Of a stretch of 38,312 bases of DNA, positions 1-8,739 are shown in pieces. The stretch lies in the NCBI GenBank assembly GCA_035295165.1, contig DATGJN010000037.1, positions 1 through 38,312 on the forward strand, in the 5' to 3' direction. Position 1 is the first letter of the stretch, and each line of letters begins with the position of its first letter. Both the position numbers and the translations under genes were made by a program. Below the pieces are notes generated by a model. That model searched no databases, was not told where the DNA came from, and saw only the letters and a list, made by a program, of their open reading frames with translations. This stretch comes from a bacterium (GTDB lineage: Bacteria; Sysuimicrobiota; Sysuimicrobiia; Sysuimicrobiales; Segetimicrobiaceae).

Positions 1-90
1 TGTCACGACCGGTGCTAGACTCCTCAAAGAGCCGGAGTAAAATTCCCCACCCCGACTGAATCTGGGTCACCAAATCCCTGCGAGGAGGAG

Positions 91-1338
91 GTGGCCCGAC
101 TGCTGCGAGGTGGGGACGTGGATGATGTTCGGACCTTTCATCGCCAAGGCCTTTCGATCTCGGAGATCCACCGGCTGACAGGCTTTGATCGCAAGACGAT
201 TCGCAAATACCTGCTGCATCCAGAGCGCCCGCGCTACGGCCCGCGGACGCCGCGGCCGAGCAAGTTGGAGCCGTACAAGCCGTTCATGGCGGAGCGGCTG
301 CAGGCCGGCGTTTGGAATGCGCGGGTGCTGCTGCGTGAGCTGCGAGCACGAGGATATGCCGGCGGCTACACGATTCTCACGGACTATCTGCGGCCGCAGC
401 GTCAGGCCGCCTGGGCGGTGGCGGTGCGGCGCTTTGAGACGCCGCCCGGCCAGCAAGCCCAAGTCGACTGGGGGCATCTCGGCACGCTCGAGCAAGAGAC
501 CGCCAGGCAGAAGCTTTGGGGATTTGTCTTCACCTTGGGCTACTCGCGGGCGATGATGGTCGACGTGGCGCTCGATCAGCAGCTGGGGACCTTCCTGCGG
601 CTGCACGAGGAGGCGTTCCATCAATTAGGCGGGGTGCCCGCAGAGATTCTCTACGATCGCGTCAAGACGGTCTGGCTGGGGACCGATGAGCGGGGCGAGG
701 TCCGCTGGCATCCGGTGTTTCTGGACTTCGCCCAGTACTGGGGCTTCCGGCCGCGGCTCTGCCGGCCCTATCGGGCTCAAACCAAGGGCAAAGTGGAATC
801 CAGCATCCGCTATGTCCGGCGCAGCGGCCTTCCAGGCCTCGACGCCGCATCGCCGGAGGATCTGCGCACGCAGCTGCGCGCGTGGGCCTGGGAGATCGCC
901 AATCGGCGCGTGCACGGGACGACCCACCAAGTCGTCTGGGACGCGTGGCAGGCCGAGGTGCCGCACCTGCAAGCGGTGGCCGGCCGGCTCCCATATCCGT
1001 ATCTCCCGCAGTGTGTCCGGCGTGTGGCACGGGATGCGTACGTCACTTACCAGACCAATCGCTACTCGGTGCCCTGGGCGGCGGCCGGCCGCGACGTCGA
1101 GCTCCGAGCGCGCGATGGCCAGCTGGAGATTGTGCAGCAGGGCGAGCGGCTGGCGCTCCATGCGCTCTCTCCGGCGCGGTACCAGGTGCTCACACAGACC
1201 GCCCACCACCACGGGATCCCGCTCGGGCCGGTCGGGCGGCCGTCGCGCACGATGGTGCACATCCAGTTGAGCGCGCCGACGGTGGAAGTGCGCCCGCTCG
1301 CCGTCTATGACACGGTGGCCGGAGGCGAGCGGCCATGA
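91..1338 (+). CDS. istA: IS21 transposase IstA
   Basis: This is the DDE integrase of the IS21 pair; it cuts and joins the element ends with help from IstB. The N-terminus (about residues 11-45) holds a helix-turn-helix of the type ISEIHRLTGFDRKTIRKYL, followed by an rve-type core. Likely catalytic residues are D126 (in QVDWGHL), D189 (in LYDR) and E235 (in KGKVESSIR). The C-terminus contains a typical IS21 segment with NRYSVPW. At 415 aa it has a normal length. The GTG at 91 follows a purine-rich run, GAGGAGGAG, that sits too close for ideal spacing; GTG 118, after GAGGTGGGG, is an equally good start and keeps the helix-turn-helix. The stop overlaps the istB start as ATGA, which implies translational coupling. 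Confidence 0.93.
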   Translation: MARLLRGGDVDDVRTFHRQGLSISEIHRLTGFDRKTIRKYLLHPERPRYGPRTPRPSKLEPYKPFMAERLQAGVWNARVLLRELRARGYAGGYTILTDYLRPQRQAAWAVAVRRFETPPGQQAQVDWGHLGTLEQETARQKLWGFVFTLGYSRAMMVDVALDQQLGTFLRLHEEAFHQLGGVPAEILYDRVKTVWLGTDERGEVRWHPVFLDFAQYWGFRPRLCRPYRAQTKGKVESSIRYVRRSGLPGLDAASPEDLRTQLRAWAWEIANRRVHGTTHQVVWDAWQAEVPHLQAVAGRLPYPYLPQCVRRVARDAYVTYQTNRYSVPWAAAGRDVELRARDGQLEIVQQGERLALHALSPARYQVLTQTAHHHGIPLGPVGRPSRTMVHIQLSAPTVEVRPLAVYDTVAGGERP

Positions 1339-2153
1339 CCGTCCTGACGCGCGTCCACACCGCGCTCGAGACCCTAGCCTTGGCCGAGATGGCCGCGGTG
1401 GTCGAAGGCCACCTCGAGCGCGCCGCCAAAGAGAGCCGGCCCTACGCGGATGTGTTGGCGGATCTCCTCGAGCGCGAGGTCGAGGCCCGGCGGGCCCGCT
1501 ACCTCCGCACCCGGATGCGCCTCGCGCATCTCCCGTACACCAAGACCCTCGACCAGTTTGATTTCAGCTTCCAGCCCAGCATCGACGAGCGCCAGATCCG
1601 GGAGCTCCAGACGCTCCGGTTCGTGCATGACGCGAGCAATGTGATCTTCCTCGGACCGCCCGGGGTCGGGAAGACGCATCTCAGCGTCGCGCTCGCCACG
1701 GAGGCCATCCACGCCGGCTTCGGCGCGTACTTCCTCACCGCCCACGAACTCGTCAGCGACTTGGGGCGGGCGGCGCGGGAGGGCCGCCTCGACCGGCGCC
1801 TGCGCATCTACCTCGCCCCCAAAGTCCTCGTGATCGATGAGATGGGCTATCTGCCGCTCGACGATCTGGGGGCGACCGTATTCTTTCAGCTCGTCAGCGC
1901 CCGCTATGAACGGGGCAGCATCATGCTCACCAGCAACAAAAGCTATGGCGAATGGGGCTCGATTTTCGGCAACCCGATCATCGCCACCGCCATCTTGGAC
2001 CGTCTGCTCCACCATTCGACGACGGTCAATATCCGCGGAGAGAGCTACCGGCTCAAGGAACGGAAGAAGGCTGGCCTGCTGCTAGCGGCCCAAGGCACCG
2101 AGCCCAGCCCACCGATGCGATCATCGCGCACCGGCCGGGCGGACAGGAGGTGA
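1335..2153 (+). CDS. istB: IS21 helper ATPase IstB
   Basis: This is the AAA+ ATPase that assembles on target DNA and stimulates IstA. Walker A is GPPGVGKTH at about residues 107-115 and Walker B is VLVIDEMGYLPL at about 164-175. A later NKSYGEWGSIF segment is typical of IstB. The N-terminal about 90 residues are charged and helical, as in the family. The 272-aa length is normal and no lesion is visible. Its ATG overlaps the istA stop by four bases, the usual IS21 arrangement. Only about 68 bases separate its stop from the right end of the element. Confidence 0.94.
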   Translation: MTVLTRVHTALETLALAEMAAVVEGHLERAAKESRPYADVLADLLEREVEARRARYLRTRMRLAHLPYTKTLDQFDFSFQPSIDERQIRELQTLRFVHDASNVIFLGPPGVGKTHLSVALATEAIHAGFGAYFLTAHELVSDLGRAAREGRLDRRLRIYLAPKVLVIDEMGYLPLDDLGATVFFQLVSARYERGSIMLTSNKSYGEWGSIFGNPIIATAILDRLLHHSTTVNIRGESYRLKERKKAGLLLAAQGTEPSPPMRSSRTGRADRR

Positions 2154-2221
2154 TATCGAACACCTGACGGGCTGGGGAATTTTCAACCGGCACTACGCGG
2201 AGATTTCAACCGGTGTTGACA

Positions 2222-2571
2222 TTATACCGTCCCTACCTGTCCGCGCAGGACCGAACCCTACTCGCGACAAGACACGCTCAGGCCTCCCCGGGTCATGCTG
2301 CTCTCTGTCCCACCATGCTGCCCGTACCCACGACTGATCCCCCCTGGTCTTCTCTGGATGCCCCTTCCTCCAGTACTAGCAGAGTCGGGCCTCCAGGGGT
2401 TCGCGTCGACCGGTTCGCCTGGCTTCGACAGCCTCGGCTGCGGCCTGGTGGTTTGCCTCAGGTCCTTCAGATTCCGCCTCGCGACGGACACCTACCCTTT
2501 TCGGCTACGGTCCGCATCCAGCTGGACCGGCGGGTCTTTCACCTGCGAGAGAACAGCACTGCCGGGCACAC
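2222..2571 (-). mobile_element. Group II intron 5' fragment (domain I region), cut by IS21
   Basis: Read on the minus strand from 2571, the sequence starts GTGTGCCCGGCAGTG, a bacterial group II intron 5' end of the GUGYG type. Landmarks I recognise from intron domain I follow: GGTGAAAG, CCGTAGCC, GGTGTCC, GCGAGGCGGAATCTGAAG, then GAGGCAAACCACC. ACCCGGGGAGGCCTG near 2285-2300 matches the stretch that normally lies just before the reverse transcriptase/maturase gene. The intron is then interrupted at 2221 by the IS21 right end, so the maturase and domains V-VI are missing or lie beyond the window. Open frames in this stretch are intron RNA, not protein. Upstream of the intron tip lies a CTAGTACTAG palindrome. 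Confidence 0.72.
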
Positions 2572-2761
2572 TAGTACTAGTAGCGCTTCCGCAATTGATC
2601 AAGGTGAGGTGAGACAACGGCCCAACGGGTACGTCGGCTTCAAGGACCAGGTCTACAGCCCACTCTATGGCGGCCGGGAGGTGACTATGGCCGCAAGCGC
2701 TGGAAAACCGCACTCTGACCCTCAGGCACCAATGGAAACTGGGGGTTGATCGGCGCAGCAC

Positions 2762-2975
2762 TTACAGATATGGGTCGAGATCCAACCCTGCGCAATGGAA
2801 GTAGATGGCCGTCTTGAAGTGCTCGACGTTCCTGAAGCCCCAGGCGGTCTTCTTGACCCACTGAATCGTGGCGTTCACTGTTTCGAGACCAGCATTAGTG
2901 ATCCGGTGCCGCAAGTAGGTCAAGACGTTCGGGAAGTGCCGTCGGAGCCGCGGTTCCCGATCGTTCCCCCATAGC
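2762..2975 (-). pseudogene. ISL3-family transposase, C-terminal remnant
   Basis: A reverse-strand frame ending in TAA at 2762-2764 reads about 60 residues with the ISL3 C-terminal signature: HFPNVLTYLRHRITNAG, then a VN-T-IQWVKKTAWGFRN stretch, then HFKTAIYFHCAGLDLDPYL. This is the conserved end of the DDE domain in IS204/IS1001/IS1096-type transposases. About 350 upstream residues are missing: an in-frame TAG appears near 3008, and sequence beyond about 2975 no longer resembles the family. The 2572-2761 stretch downstream is probably the IS right flank, but I could not define an inverted repeat. Confidence 0.75.
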
Positions 2976-3455
2976 TGCCACCTCCCCGGTCTGGATGGGT
3001 GCTCAGTCTACAGGCAGTGCCACAGAATCGCAATGCGTACGCGCTATGCTAGCATGGAGCCATGCGGAGGCAGCGGAGGACACGGTGGAGCCTGGCGCGG
3101 GTGGCGCGTCTCGATTGGATCGCAACGCGCAGCGCGTATGGTATGGAAGACGGGCCCTAATATGCTAGTCTACGATGGATCAAGAGTAGCATTTGTGCTG
3201 GATGCGTCCGGGCCGTTTGCTGGTCGTGTTTCTGAGATCTGTGTCTTCGTACCGGGACAGTACAAGACGATCTTCCAGCAGATGCGCCAGTCGGCCGGGG
3301 AGTAAACTCGCCGGGCACCAACGGCAGAAGCGTTCGCTCGTTCGCAAGTCTGTCACTGACGCTGGCAATGTGACCGGCGGTGGTGCTCACTCCGATTACC
3401 TCCGAACCGTCGCTGGCCACGGCATCGGGGCGGCGCCGCGTTTTTTGACGTGTCC
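2976..3455. other. Stretch with no confident gene
   Basis: A plus-strand frame of 90 codons (3033-3305) is open, but it has no recognisable domain and no clear ribosome binding site. A TATGCTAG string occurs near 3046 and again near 3161, without further repeat structure. The segment lies between the ISL3 remnant and the end of the sensor phosphatase gene. I see no terminator hairpin with a T-run for that gene. Confidence 0.4.
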
Positions 3456-6400
3456 TTATTCTCCCAGCCGCCGCACGGTGCGTGGTTCCACATCTACGAC
3501 GTGTCGACGATCGGCAACGGCACTCCAAAGGCGCACCGTCGTCCCCGCGAGTGTCGTTTCGACTTCGACAGTGTCTACCAACGCCTTCATCACACCAAGC
3601 CCGTAACCGCTCCCATCCGCGGGCCGACCCGGTCGCCACCTCCCGTCGTCTGCCACGTCGATGCGAAGCATCGATCCGTCTCGTCGCGCGGCAATGTGCA
3701 CCAGGCCCGTTGTGGTGCCGTAGGCGTGCTCGATCACGTTGTTGACGGCTTCTCCAACCGCAACTGTGATCGCGGCTGCGCGGTCGTGATCGAATCCGGC
3801 GTCTGCCATCAACCGCCGGAGCGCCTGACGGATCAGCACGGCGCTGCGAGGAGCGGCCTCGAGTGCCATCTCAAACCGGTCCAGCGGCGTGGCGCGCACA
3901 GCCACCGTAATGACGGCGACATCGTCCCGTAGGGGGACGCCCGAGAGCAAGCGTCTCACGATGGCCTCGGCGTGATTCTCCGACGGTTCGGCCAACTCTT
4001 GCCCAGCCGCAGCGACCAACGCCGCTTCGCCAGCGATCGGGTCGCGGTCGTTCTCGGTGAGCCCGTCGGTGTAAAGAACCAGCAGACTCCCCGGAGGAAG
4101 CTGGAGCGTTTGAAACGGCGGCAACTCCATTCCCAAGTATCCCAAGGGCCCCCCCCCGCACGCAGGGAGCTTGGCCGATAGATCACGGCCGACAAGGATC
4201 GGGGCCGGGTGTCCCGCCGTCGCATAGGCAAGCGTGGATGTCGCCGGATCTATCACCGCAAATAACGCGGTGGCCATTGCCTCGTCGCCCTCGGTCATGG
4301 TGAGCACTTCGGCCACCCGCTGAAGCACCGTCGCGGGGTTCGCGTGCTCCAGCGCGGCGGTGCGGATTGACTGGCGCAACTGCCCCATGATAACGGCAGC
4401 CCGCAGACCCCGTCCCGTTACATCCCCGATCGAGAGGCCGATGTGCCCGTTAGGTAGCTGGAACGCATCGTACCAGTCGCCCCCGATGTCGGCCTCGCGC
4501 GCCCCTCCGGACCGGTGCGTGGCGTGCACGGCAATGCCTGGAAACTGTGGCAGCGCGGCCGGCAGCAGCGCCCGTTGAAGTGTATCCGCGACCCGATGTT
4601 CGCGGGCAAATAGCCGGGCCCGCTCGATTGCCTGCGCGCACTGCCGCCCGAGCGTGAGCATGAACTCAAGATCGTCGGATCCAAACCGCCGGGGCTCGCG
4701 AAAGTTCAGATAGAGCGCGCCGACCGCACGTCTCTGCGAGATCAAGGGAATCACCGCCCGGCCACCGCCACGCAACGCAACCGGTTGTGTCTCGTGATCG
4801 GCGTAGCGGGTCGCTAAATCGTCCTCGGTCCCGTCCCAAACAACCAGTCCGGTCCGCATCGCCGCGGCGATACCAGGAACCCGATCGAGCGGGAAACGGC
4901 GCCAGCGTTGCACGATCTCGGAAGGGTACCCGACCGCGCGGACCAGTTCCAACGTGGATTCGTCCGGCTCAAGCAGCGATAAGCTGGCGGCATCCCCACC
5001 GAGCGCTTGGAGCGCGTTGACCACGATCACGTCGGCGACCTGCTCCAGCGTAGTCGCTTCGGACAGGGCGGCGGTGATCGCCTGCAATCGCTCGATGCGA
5101 TCTGCTGCCCGCTCAGCGGCCTCGCGGGCCACCCGCTCAGCCCGCCGCGCCTCTTCAGCCTCGGCTTTGGCTTGCTCCTCCGCAGCGTACCGCAAGGCGA
5201 GTTCGATGGATCCGCTCAGAATCGACGCGACGTGTCTCATCAGATCCATGTCAACAGTCGCGAACGCATGCGGTTCTGTCGAATTGATTTCCAGGATCCC
5301 GAAGGGCAACCCGGCCCCCAGGAGCGGCACGGCGAGGTAGGACCGCAAGGGCGTTGTCGGTGTAAGGCCCTCAGCGAGGAGATCGGCGCTCAGAAATGGT
5401 TCCCCACGATCAACAACTTGCCACACCCGACTGGGGCCGCGGGGTACGCGCTGCCCCAACGCCTGTGCTGAAAATGACCCCGCCGCTGCCCGCAGAACCA
5501 GATCATCGCCCTCACGTAGGATGATCGAGCCGCCGGTTAGACGCACGACGGGACGGAGGTGGTCGAGCACGGCGATCAGCATCTGTTGCAGCTCGGTCTG
5601 CCCACTAATGGCGGCGGCGACTGCGTGAAGCAACCGGTCGTGCTCCTGCAGTCGTCGCCGCCTAGCCTCCGCTTGCTTGCGCTCGGTAATGTCCCGGTTC
5701 GTCTCCAGCACGAACCGTCGCCCATCACGTTCGGTCAAGATGGCGCGGCTGTCGACGATAACTTTGCGGCCATGCCTCGTCACTTGGTGAAGTTCACCTT
5801 CCCAGCGGCCGGTTTTGCTGAGAGCTTGGATGTACGCGGATGTACCGTCGGGGTACTCCGTCCGCAGCAGCTCATGAGATACTCGACCAACGGCCTCTTC
5901 GGGTGCGAACCCGTAGAGGTCCTCCGCACCCCGGTTCCAGTACAGGATGGTACCTTCGACCTCCCAGGTGAAGATTGCGTCGTACGTGATGTTCAGCAGG
6001 TCGGCCTGCGCATGCAATTGCTTCTCGATCTGCTTGGTGTGGGAGATGTCCCGGGCGATCGTGGAGGCGCCGATAATGCGTCCCAACGCATCCTTGACCG
6101 GGGAAATGGTGAGCGAGACGTCAACCCGGGATCCGTTCTTCTTCACGCGGACGGTCTCGTACCCCTCAATGCGTTCCCCGCGTTTAAGCCGCGCCATAAG
6201 CGCCGGAATCTCGTTGGGCTGCTCTGGCGGAACGAGCACCGATACGGGTCGACCGAGTATCTCGTGAGGTGCATAACCGTAGAGTCGCTCCGCTCCCGTA
6301 TTCCATGAGAGAATGATGGCGTCGAGCGTCTTGCTAAAGATCGCATCGTCCGACGATTCCACGATCGCGGCGAGATGGAGAAAGGTACGTTCGTTCTGGC

Positions 6401-6794
6401 GACGCCTTGCATCAGCATCGCGCTTGTACCCCAAACTGAGGGCCGCGAAGAGCGCACCGAGGACGAACACAGCGTGCGTCAACACTGACATGTCCGTCAA
6501 TGCCAATGAACGTGGCGGTGGCACGATAAGGAACGAAACCAACAGGATGGACAGCGACGCTGTGACTAAGCCCACGAGATGGCCTCCCACGTACGCCAGC
6601 ACTGAGATGAGCGAAAGATAAATGAGGAGCAACCCTGACCGTGGGACGTGGAAGAAGTTGCCCACCAGGGTCAAACCGATTGTGGCGAAAATCGAAATCA
6701 AAGCGCAGTTCAGGCGAAGTGTTCGGGTGTCACGGCGACACCGGTCCAGTGTCGTGCGCGTCGTGTCATGTGGGAGAGACGCGGAATGACGCAT
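3456..6794 (-). CDS. Membrane PAS-PAS-GAF-GAF-SpoIIE phosphatase fused to RsbW-like kinase
   Basis: This is a 1112-residue signalling protein. Residues about 28-125 form four hydrophobic segments like the KdpD-type DUF4118 membrane module. Two PAS domains follow (about 140-255 and 262-375; both show WN-GAE-LYG motifs), then GAF (about 395-545), a charged Glu/Ala/Arg coiled coil (about 548-585), GAF (about 590-735), a PP2C/SpoIIE phosphatase (about 755-960; IGGDWYDAF, IGDVTGRGL, LRDDVAVITVAV) and an HATPase_c kinase domain (about 970-1095; N box EAVNNVIEHAY, VADDGRW, GYGLGVMKALVD). In partner switching the phosphatase reactivates a STAS antagonist and the kinase inactivates it; here both activities sit in one chain. 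The substrate is probably the STAS protein encoded 35 bases upstream in the same operon. No sigma factor is present in the window. The frame is open throughout. Confidence 0.92.
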   Translation of the reverse strand: MRHSASLPHDTTRTTLDRCRRDTRTLRLNCALISIFATIGLTLVGNFFHVPRSGLLLIYLSLISVLAYVGGHLVGLVTASLSILLVSFLIVPPPRSLALTDMSVLTHAVFVLGALFAALSLGYKRDADARRRQNERTFLHLAAIVESSDDAIFSKTLDAIILSWNTGAERLYGYAPHEILGRPVSVLVPPEQPNEIPALMARLKRGERIEGYETVRVKKNGSRVDVSLTISPVKDALGRIIGASTIARDISHTKQIEKQLHAQADLLNITYDAIFTWEVEGTILYWNRGAEDLYGFAPEEAVGRVSHELLRTEYPDGTSAYIQALSKTGRWEGELHQVTRHGRKVIVDSRAILTERDGRRFVLETNRDITERKQAEARRRRLQEHDRLLHAVAAAISGQTELQQMLIAVLDHLRPVVRLTGGSIILREGDDLVLRAAAGSFSAQALGQRVPRGPSRVWQVVDRGEPFLSADLLAEGLTPTTPLRSYLAVPLLGAGLPFGILEINSTEPHAFATVDMDLMRHVASILSGSIELALRYAAEEQAKAEAEEARRAERVAREAAERAADRIERLQAITAALSEATTLEQVADVIVVNALQALGGDAASLSLLEPDESTLELVRAVGYPSEIVQRWRRFPLDRVPGIAAAMRTGLVVWDGTEDDLATRYADHETQPVALRGGGRAVIPLISQRRAVGALYLNFREPRRFGSDDLEFMLTLGRQCAQAIERARLFAREHRVADTLQRALLPAALPQFPGIAVHATHRSGGAREADIGGDWYDAFQLPNGHIGLSIGDVTGRGLRAAVIMGQLRQSIRTAALEHANPATVLQRVAEVLTMTEGDEAMATALFAVIDPATSTLAYATAGHPAPILVGRDLSAKLPACGGGPLGYLGMELPPFQTLQLPPGSLLVLYTDGLTENDRDPIAGEAALVAAAGQELAEPSENHAEAIVRRLLSGVPLRDDVAVITVAVRATPLDRFEMALEAAPRSAVLIRQALRRLMADAGFDHDRAAAITVAVGEAVNNVIEHAYGTTTGLVHIAARRDGSMLRIDVADDGRWRPGRPADGSGYGLGVMKALVDTVEVETTLAGTTVRLWSAVADRRHVVDVEPRTVRRLGE

Positions 6795-6829
6795 CGGATT
6801 CGCTCCCGGTAGACCAGAATAGAGCCAGG

Positions 6830-7246
6830 CTAGCCGACTTCCGAGTGCCCACCCGCGGGTTTTTCGAGGTGCGCGTGTCCGATAGGACCGTCGATGCGTT
6901 GCAGGAATGTCTCAACGTCGGGGAAGACGGTAAGATGCAGATCGAGCGCGGCGATCTCCATGACGAGGCGCGCGATGTGGGAGGGGTTCGCGACGGCCAA
7001 ATACACCCCCCGCATGGATGCTTTTCTCAGGTATCGAAAAAAGAGCCCGATCCCGCCACTATCGATGTAGGTCACATCTTTGAGCACCAAACAGATCGGC
7101 TTTCCCAAATCGAGCGCGACTTCGAGCGTTTGTCCAAGGATGTCGCGAGCACTGATATCCAGTTCCCCCGAGACGTGGATAGTCGTCGCGCCCCGGATCT
7201 CTTCACTGCGACACTCGAGCCCTTTTCGACGGTGTGCACGGTCCAT
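6830..7246 (-). CDS. STAS-domain anti-sigma factor antagonist (RsbV/SpoIIAA type)
   Basis: This is a 138-aa cytoplasmic STAS protein. Motifs are TTIHVSGELDISA (about residues 21-33) and the phosphoacceptor loop TYIDSGGIGLF, where S63 follows D62 as in RsbV and SpoIIAA. In that family the unphosphorylated form binds the kinase/anti-sigma partner and the phosphorylated form is released. I chose the ATG at 7246 because GGGGGTG lies just upstream and the STAS fold begins about 20 residues later; an in-frame upstream start at 7273 would add nine residues. The gene is the first of a two-gene operon with the sensor phosphatase/kinase and has a strong promoter directly upstream. Confidence 0.9.
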   Translation of the reverse strand: MDRAHRRKGLECRSEEIRGATTIHVSGELDISARDILGQTLEVALDLGKPICLVLKDVTYIDSGGIGLFFRYLRKASMRGVYLAVANPSHIARLVMEIAALDLHLTVFPDVETFLQRIDGPIGHAHLEKPAGGHSEVG

Positions 7247-7278
7247 CGCCACACCCCCGTGAGCGGTTTTCAACAGCT

Positions 7279-7306
7279 AGTATATAAAGCGCGTTTTGTT
7301 TGTCAA
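7279..7306 (-). promoter_or_regulatory. Sigma-70-type promoter of the STAS operon
   Basis: On the minus strand, a perfect -35 box TTGACA (7306-7301) is followed by 16 bases and a -10 box TATACT (7284-7279). The start codon of the STAS gene lies about 33 bases beyond the -10 box, or six if the upstream start is used. The local sequence is AT-rich against a GC-rich background. This is the cleanest promoter in the window. Confidence 0.78.
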
Positions 7307-7363
7307 GTGGCTTTTAATAGGCTGCAGCACGTGTCTAATGCCACGGGGATGTCCTTCTGAAAG

Positions 7364-7720
7364 GTGACACACTGTAGTGGCGTAGGCGGCGAACCTGAGG
7401 TCGAAAATCGCGAAGAGCGCGCGTCGAATAACCCTCTGGGCGAGGGAAAGCAACGGCTCGTCCCATCCGAATACCGCAAGGGCCGTAAGACTCGTTTCAC
7501 CTTGCGTATCTCCGAGGAGCTACTCGAGGAGATCCGGGACGTCGCTGTTGCTCTCTCGGGACCGCCAAATAGGCTGACCCTCTCCGACTTGGCGGGAAGC
7601 GCTCTGCGGAGAGAGGTCGACCGGCTCAAGCGCCTGTATAGATCTGGCAAAGAATTTGCGAAACGGGATCGGTTTTTGCGCCGGGTCGCCTGCCGATCGC
7701 GAAGTCGTAGGCGTTGTTGA
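7364..7720 (+). CDS. Ribbon-helix-helix-like small protein, C-terminus overrun
   Basis: This is a 118-codon frame starting with GTG. The middle (about residues 38-95) is strongly helical and basic: KGRKTRFTLRISEELLEEI followed by LTLSDLAGSALRREVDRLKR. The short beta-like FTLRI stretch followed by two helices resembles ribbon-helix-helix DNA-binding proteins, but that is inference. The last about 15 residues are Arg/Cys-rich and lie across the broken 3' end of the next, oppositely oriented pseudogene, so the natural C-terminus has probably been replaced. It is divergent from the STAS operon. The N-terminal about 35 residues are poorly structured, and the true start may be further in. Confidence 0.45.
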   Translation: MTHCSGVGGEPEVENREERASNNPLGEGKQRLVPSEYRKGRKTRFTLRISEELLEEIRDVAVALSGPPNRLTLSDLAGSALRREVDRLKRLYRSGKEFAKRDRFLRRVACRSRSRRRC

Positions 7721-8739
7721 TCGTGGTCTCCGTCCGCAGGGCACGGCCTTCTTTCAGGTATTGTTTGATCCGGCAGTCTTTGTACTCCACGCGCACCGAG
7801 GGGATCACGCCGTCGGTTACGATGCGGGTGCGAAACCGCCCCGGCGTCCGTTTGGTGATCCGGTGCTGGAAGAGCAGCTGGATCCGATCGGGCTCGGCCG
7901 AGATCCAGATTCTCACGAATGACCGTCTCGAAAAGGAGCCGCCCCGTCTGCGGCCGGTTCCGGCCCTGTGTGAGGGCGCACTCCACCTGCAAAAACCGAC
8001 AGGTCGTACCGATAGCCCGCCGCCCGGTCCCGCGCCGTAAAGGGGTGGGACAGTCGCCGCAGCTACTTTCGCACGACCCGGTCGATCTTCTGGGGGGTGA
8101 GCGCGGCACAGATCGCCTGCAGGCGCTTCGGCTCGGCACAGGAGAGCACGCCGTTATCCAACGCCTGGAACGCGATCCCGGCTTTGGTCAATTGCCGCTT
8201 CACGTACTCGTGCCCATTGAGACACACCTTGGCCTGGTAGGGAAAGTAGCCGGCAAACTTGATGAACAACGGCCCGAAGTCATCGTCGATCAAGTAGAAG
8301 TAGTAGTGATTGACCAGGGCGGTCGTGCGGTAGATCCACGGATACGACTTGCCCGTCTCGGGGTTCCGGCGCTTTTGCGTGCGACAGGTCATGAGCTTTT
8401 CCTGCGCCTTGCCGACGAACAGCTCCCCGCTCGATCCCGTAAAGCGCGCGCGGTACCGCGCGGCGCTATCGTCTTTGCGCTCCCCTTTCCGGAACGTGAC
8501 CAGCGGGGGTGCTCGTCTGCGACAAACTGCTCAATGGCGCGTACGAATGCGGCGCTGATCGGGGCCATGAGCGCCGAGGACACCACCAGCGCGCCGCGAT
8601 GCCGTCGGAAGAAGCCGACCACGCCGCCTTCGTTCTGGAGCTGCGGGGCGTAGGCATTGAGGTAGATCCGAGCGATCCCCTCGGTCTCCAGCGTGACGTG
8701 ATCCTTCAGAATCGTCGACACGGTCAATGCTATACTCAT
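7688..8739 (-). pseudogene. Decayed conserved hypothetical protein (unnamed family)
   Basis: Pieces of one protein lie in successive frames. ATG at 8739, with AGGAG upstream, begins MSIALTVSTILKDHVTLE and runs through LQNEGGVVGFFRRHRGA and SALMAPISAAF. After a shift near 8490-8390 come EKRRNPETGK-like, ALVNHYYFYLIDDDFGPLF and GHEYVKRQLTKAGIAFQALD. After stops near 8063 another frame gives ENLDLGR, and another (7916-7690) gives HRITKRTPGRFRTRIVTDG, YKDCRIKQYLKEG and ALRTETTINNAYDFAIG. I recognise these blocks from a family of roughly 450-residue hypothetical proteins without assigned function. At least three frame changes are present, and the 3' part after about 7690 is lost. Confidence 0.65.

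Larger units (their letters stand above)
1..2221 (+). mobile_element. Complete IS21-family insertion sequence
   Basis: The two ends are long imperfect inverted repeats. Reading inward, the left end starts TGTCACGACCGGTGC, and the reverse complement of the right end (2221 inward) starts TGTCAACACCGGTTG. Both then share a second block, AAAATTCCCCA followed by CCCG, near 39-57 and 2164-2182. Each end carries repeated CCGG-containing blocks, as is usual for IS21 transposase-binding sites. The element contains only istA and istB, overlapping, both intact. Its left tip coincides with base 1 of the window, so the left target duplication cannot be seen. The right tip lies inside a group II intron fragment. 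Confidence 0.88.

Noticed and set aside
2213-2749. A 178-codon plus-strand frame across the intron fragment.
   Set aside because: It runs antisense through conserved group II intron RNA landmarks; the frame is open by composition and starts inside the IS21 end.
4787-6621. Several long plus-strand frames opposite the sensor phosphatase gene.
   Set aside because: They are antisense shadows of a 1112-codon GC-rich gene with clear domains; none has a domain of its own.
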